DNA of 64,000 bases from Nectonema munidae (Eukaryota > Nematomorpha > Nectonematoida > Nectonematidae): contig JAUIRK010000951.1 in NCBI GenBank assembly GCA_030549495.1, positions 1-64,000 of the forward strand, read 5' to 3'. The notes under the pieces are model-generated. The model made no database searches, was not told the DNA's origin, and worked only from the letters and a program-made list of their open reading frames with translations. Below, piece after piece: positions 60,512-64,000 of the stretch. Position numbers and translations under genes: made by a program. The stretch's first letter is position 1, and the number at the start of each line of letters is the position of its first letter.

Positions 60512-61215
60512 GTAATTTCATACTTAATAAGTTTTTAGCATGTTTCGCCCCACAAATGTCACACAAAATAAAAATCGCCTGTTTAAAGTTATATAAAACT
60601 CATTGGAAAAGATAAGCATATGATTAGTTTTTAAAACTTAAATTACTATAATAATTCATAGGAAATTACTATACTACTTTCAAAACCTGGGTTTCTATTC
60701 TGGAATTGAATGAATTTAGGTCGATATTGTAAAAAGTTTTTATCAATTTAAACATAAGATTTAATTTTCTCAATTAAAAAAATAATTATAGGAAACCTTA
60801 TGTTAAATTTTATTGGTTAGGAAACGTCATTGCAAGAAAAACCGATTTTTTTTTATAAATTTTAAATTAAATTGATTAATTAAGTGTAAATCAATAGTAA
60901 ACTTAATGAAGAAGTGTATAGCAAAAAAAATCACCAAGAAAATGGATTAGTAAACTTTACTAACTAGTAACAGTTAGCTTAAGCTTTTTGAAGTAATTTA
61001 AAATATTTTTGAAGAAAAGTTTTTCGCAGATGGGTACCTTGTCATTTACCAAAGATTACCATGAGCTCAAATAGCAATTCGGTGCAAAGTGCACGATTTA
61101 AATCCATGATGTTTTACGGCATAAAGGCATGTTTTATTGACTTCGGTGCAGTTTAAACTTGTGAATATAGTACTACTTATTATTTTGATCCTTCAAACAC
61201 TTTAATAATTTGAAG
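60512..61215. other. Intron 15, inside the Ig domain
   Basis: A phase-2 intron of 704 nt with no recognised element. Confidence 0.6.
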
Positions 61216-61364
61216 AAAGTATTATCCACAAGAATGGACATCTAAAGACACTAGCAAATATGCATTCACACTAACAATACCAAAAGTCAGTTCAAATGAT
61301 TCTGGAGTTTTTGTCTGCTCCACAAATTTCAATCAGAATAATTCGGTCTCCATCATTGCAAAAG
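61216..61364 (+). CDS. Ig domain, C-terminal half
   Basis: Acceptor AATTTGAAG and donor G|GTAGGA give a 149-nt exon, phase 2 to phase 1. Its first base completes GAA (Glu) with exon 60,361-60,511. It encodes KYYPQEWTSKD, then YAFTLTIPKVSSNDSG, the D-S-G turn before the second Ig cysteine (VFVC), and STNFNQNNSVSIIAK ending the domain. L.I..V...DSG.F.C is the Ig F-strand signature. Splitting an Ig domain by a phase-2 intron matches how the CCP12 module is split. Confidence 0.88.
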
Positions 61365-61890
61365 GTAGGACAGTTCTATACATAACATATTTACTTTTTT
61401 GTTTAGAATTTAGAATTCAGCATTAGTAAATTTAAATTTGTCGTTTTTAATTTTCATTTATATATTCTTTCTTTGGAATTGGACTTATTTCATTCTGAGT
61501 TGTCTTTGTGATTTTAAACCCTTTGGTTTCAATTTTAAATTTTCTTTTTTAATTTTAAGTGTGTGTTTCTTTAATTCGAATTTTCCAACGTATCATCCAA
61601 CTTTTAAAGACTAATTTTAGACGAAAAATTGTTAAGATCGCTTCATACACCAGAATGAAATTTCATAATTGAAATTTATGAAAGTTATTTATTTACTCTA
61701 TTGAAAAAAATGAATACTTTTTATGACTTTGCACCAAGATGAAAATATTTAAATGTTCGAGTATATGCGGTTGCATTTTTTCCAAAAAAATATCTTCAAT
61801 AGTACATTCTTGCGTGTGCCAAATCTTCAAATTGAAATTAGCCTACCGAAATCTGTCTTTCAAAAAAGATATCTGCATGACATATGAGAT
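61365..61890. other. Intron 16, first part
   Basis: Loose AATTTTAAATTTTCTTTTTT-like repeats at 61,400-61,580, probably decayed copies of the 21-bp repeat. Nothing else. Confidence 0.35.
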
Positions 61891-61893
61891 ATA

Positions 61894-62355
61894 CAGTAAA
61901 ATCTGGCGGGGTCAATTTTAGTTCGTTATATCAGGAACGACAAACAGACACACATTTGTGAATAAAACATACTTTATTTTAAATACAAACACTTTATATC
62001 ATGCACAATGTAATAAACATACGTTACACACATGTTAATTCAAATAATATTCATACACGCAGTAGTCAATAAAACGTATACATACATTCAAAGCGAATTT
62101 AACAGTCATACATATAAAAAAATAAAATTATTAAGAGTCTTTAACAAATTCGGTGATCTACTAATTTACAACACTGTAGCGCTTTGTCGTAATACATTCT
62201 GTTAACACCACAATTCGACTGAAATAAAGTTATAATCTTTTAAATATCCGGGAAGTTAAAACCCTCCAGTAAACTTCCTTGATTTGGGGAGCTACGCTCT
62301 ATATCTGACATTTCGTTATAGTCGACTTCGTCATAGGCGGTTTAATTTCAACGTA
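61894..62355. mobile_element. Possible pogo/Tigger-like MITE
   Basis: TA followed by CAGTAAAATCTGGCGGGG and AGTTCGTTATATCAGGAACG looks like a pogo-type left end. On the right, TTTCGTTATAGTCGACTTCG and CATAGGCGGTTTAATTTCAA resemble the inverted subterminal part. The exact right terminus is not clear. Confidence 0.4.
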
Positions 62356-62752
62356 ATAAAGAGATGAAAATTTAAGGATTGCATCATATACGATTATGTA
62401 CAGAAGTCTTCACAAAGATTAAATTTTTAGATCATTAAAATTAATAAAACAGTGAAAAATAGTATAAATAAGGGCAAATCTTTTGTGCTACTTATTACGT
62501 TTTTGTTAGGACCAATTCCAATACATTTGCATTTGACTCAAATTTAAACACTTTCTATATATTTTGAACATGAAAATCTTTTCCTTTGCATTTATTTCAT
62601 TCAATAAACCATGGCGTTGGAAATTAGACAATGTGAAGCTAATGGATTTTAAATTAAAAAAACAAATTAACAATGAAAAAGGTCGACACATTTTCAAGTA
62701 AAATCAAAGTATCTTCTAACGAATAATACCTCATTTTTGCATACACCAACAG

Positions 62753-62938
62753 AAGTCTTTTGTAAAAAAGTGGAATTAACTCAGAATAATCTCATGGCGC
62801 GAATAGTGAATTACAAGGACTACCGACTAAACACGGAAATTCAATTTGCCTGTCGAGACGGATTTCGCCCAAACACTACAGATCAAACAAAGTGCGAGTC
62901 CAACGGAAAATGGTCTTACAAAATTCCTACCTGTGAAC
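62753..62938 (+). CDS. CCP exon 15 (last exon seen)
   Basis: Acceptor ACACCAACAG and donor C|GTAGTT give a 186-nt phase 1-1 exon: EVFCKKVELT, IQFACRDGFRP, third cysteine in QTKCESNGKW, IPTCER. It is a canonical CCP placed after the Ig domain, as in Hig where CCPs follow the Ig. It ends in phase 1 with a good donor, so at least one further exon lies beyond 62,938, probably outside the window because none is visible in the remaining 1.06 kb. Confidence 0.92.
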
Positions 62939-64000
62939 GTAGTTTTTAAATTATTTTATTTTATAGAAAAATATTTTATTACTTTCAAAGAAAGAAAAAA
63001 AATCAATCGTATATAACGCCCTTCATTGTATTCGTTGTAAACTTAACCCACCTTGAATTGGTTCAATTCTAGATAACGCACCTTGACACTTTGTTAACGA
63101 AAGAGAAAATATGCATACAAAAAAAGTATTTACTCAATAGAACAGGGTAGCTCATGTTGCTTGTATATATTAAATTTAATGTGTGCGAATGGTTAAAATG
63201 ATTGAATTTTAACAAATCAGATCCGAGATTTCGGGCAGTTCATTTGAATACTCAAAATTTTTTCAAGAAATATTCAATTTGATTGGTTAAAACTAAATAT
63301 GTTCAAATTTTTTTATCCAATAAGATCAAAGATGTACATTATTTTAATAATACGAACTTATTATTTAACAATCTAATTAAAAGACAACTAACTTAGTGTT
63401 AAACTCCAGTAGCATAACATCAATGAAATTTCGAAGGTTTTTTTATTAGTTATATTGCATCATGGTTTTGTGCACTAGTTTCCAAGTTTGTTTTTTTTTC
63501 GTATAGAAATTAATACTATCTATTGAAAGTAGAAATTTTAAAATTTCACTAACCTACTACTATTTTCTGGAATGGAAGTAGGCTTTTTATAATTTTTATA
63601 AACTTCAAGTTATATTGCATCCTTATTTTTATGCATCAGTTTCGAATTATTTTTTATCAAATAATCATATATGAATCAAAAGATACCTCCCATAATTTTA
63701 TTTCACTTCTTCAAATTACATAACGTTATCTATAACTAGTCAATATTCATATCACTTAAACCGGTTAAACACCAGAGTCAACTCTATTCGACTTTATAAA
63801 AATATAATCGTCTGTGTTTTTAAAGGTTTTTTAATACAAATCGTCTGCGTTACACCAGATATCGTCTGATTATGTTGGTCGTTAATGTGTTAAACACATC
63901 GAAAGATGCCTCCCTTGATTTTATATCACTTCTTCCAAAATACATTGAATTTTATCTTATTTGTTTTTAAGGTTACGCGGATAAATATACAGTTAAACTT
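62939..64000. other. Intron after CCP15, with local duplications
   Basis: AAGTTATATTGCATC blocks (63,445 and 63,608 areas) and GATACCTCCCATAATTTTAT / GATGCCTCCCTTGATTTTAT blocks (63,681 and 63,904) are direct repeats. The second pair flanks the TTAA MITE at 63,765. No further exon was seen. Confidence 0.5.
63765..63893. mobile_element. TTAA MITE near the window end
   Basis: TTAA at 63,765-63,768 and 63,890-63,893 flank ends ACACCAGAGTC and GGTCGTTAATGTG. The inside holds ATAATCGTCTGTGTTT, AAATCGTCTGCGTT and ATATCGTCTGATT, as in the copies at 28,691 and 33,643. It is more diverged than those. A second TTAA at 63,756 could be the true left target. Confidence 0.65.

Larger units (their letters stand above)
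20541..62938 (+). other. Gene span: Hig/Hasp-like secreted CCP-Ig protein (partial, 17 exons)
   Basis: Seventeen exons joined by GT..AG introns give one open frame of 1,058 codons with 15 CCP/Sushi modules and one Ig domain (between CCP14 and CCP15). Exon junctions are phase 1 except two phase-2 junctions inside CCP12 and the Ig domain. All phases agree, which strongly supports a single gene. Each CCP has the four cysteines of the family. The family is secreted or surface-exposed; CCP plus Ig in arthropods is the layout of Hikaru genki and Hasp, matrix proteins of the synaptic cleft that organise acetylcholine receptors. Which of these is the orthologue is not settled here. Start (signal peptide) and 3' end are not proven in the window. 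Introns range from about 0.36 to 4.7 kb and are full of transposon fossils, none of which interrupts an exon. Alternatives are another multi-Sushi adhesion or complement-like protein, but the Ig sequence argues for Hig/Hasp. Confidence 0.85.

Overview
This is AT-rich, intron-rich animal DNA, most likely from an arthropod. I lean towards a crustacean such as a copepod, but that is a guess from base composition, repeat types and the gene family. It holds one recognisable host gene on the + strand and a dense set of old, mostly non-autonomous transposable elements. No bacterial, organellar, rRNA or convincing tRNA gene was found.

The host gene runs from at least 20,541 to 62,938 and leaves the window at its 3' side. 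Seventeen exons can be placed, totalling 3,174 nt (1,058 codons). They encode 15 complement control protein (CCP/Sushi) modules and one immunoglobulin (Ig) domain, in the order CCP x14, Ig, CCP. Nearly every CCP is one symmetric phase 1-1 exon. The exceptions are CCP12, cut by a phase-2 intron at its conserved Asn-Gly, and the Ig domain, cut by a phase-2 intron in its middle. Architecture and Ig sequence fit the secreted synaptic-cleft proteins Hikaru genki (Hig) and its relative Hasp. I cannot choose between them without a search. The exons at 41,764, 49,103 and 50,770 are not obvious from long ATG-started reading frames and were found by reading splice sites and cysteine spacing. A possible signal-peptide first exon lies at 17,028, and a possible internal alternative first exon at 59,323. 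The second would give a short secreted form starting at CCP14-Ig.

Region 1-17 kb lies upstream of the gene. It holds a decayed piggyBac transposon with inverted ends (about 1,369-4,717), two unrelated satellites with a period near 150 bp (5.3-6.1 kb and 9.9-10.6 kb), a TTAA-flanked MITE (7.24 kb) and a LINE 3' end (13.96 kb, minus strand). Region 17-20.5 kb, the probable first intron, holds a LINE 3' end, a 272-bp hAT-like MITE and a 733-bp hAT element with an 8-bp target duplication.

The introns from 20.7 to 62.7 kb carry a ZMYM1-like hAT transposase remnant (21.7-23.2 kb) and more LINE ends, including one inserted with a 10-bp target duplication into a TTAA-flanked giant palindrome (30.4-32.6 kb). 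They also carry several TTAA MITEs sharing a CGTCTGC motif, a transposon-like conserved protein remnant (35.8-36.8 kb, minus strand), and further MITEs, hairpins and LINE pieces. The most noteworthy non-coding structures are the nested palindrome, the TTAA MITE family with its subterminal 21-bp repeats, and a perfect 27-bp intronic hairpin at 50,071-50,147. I saw no unknown multi-gene system.
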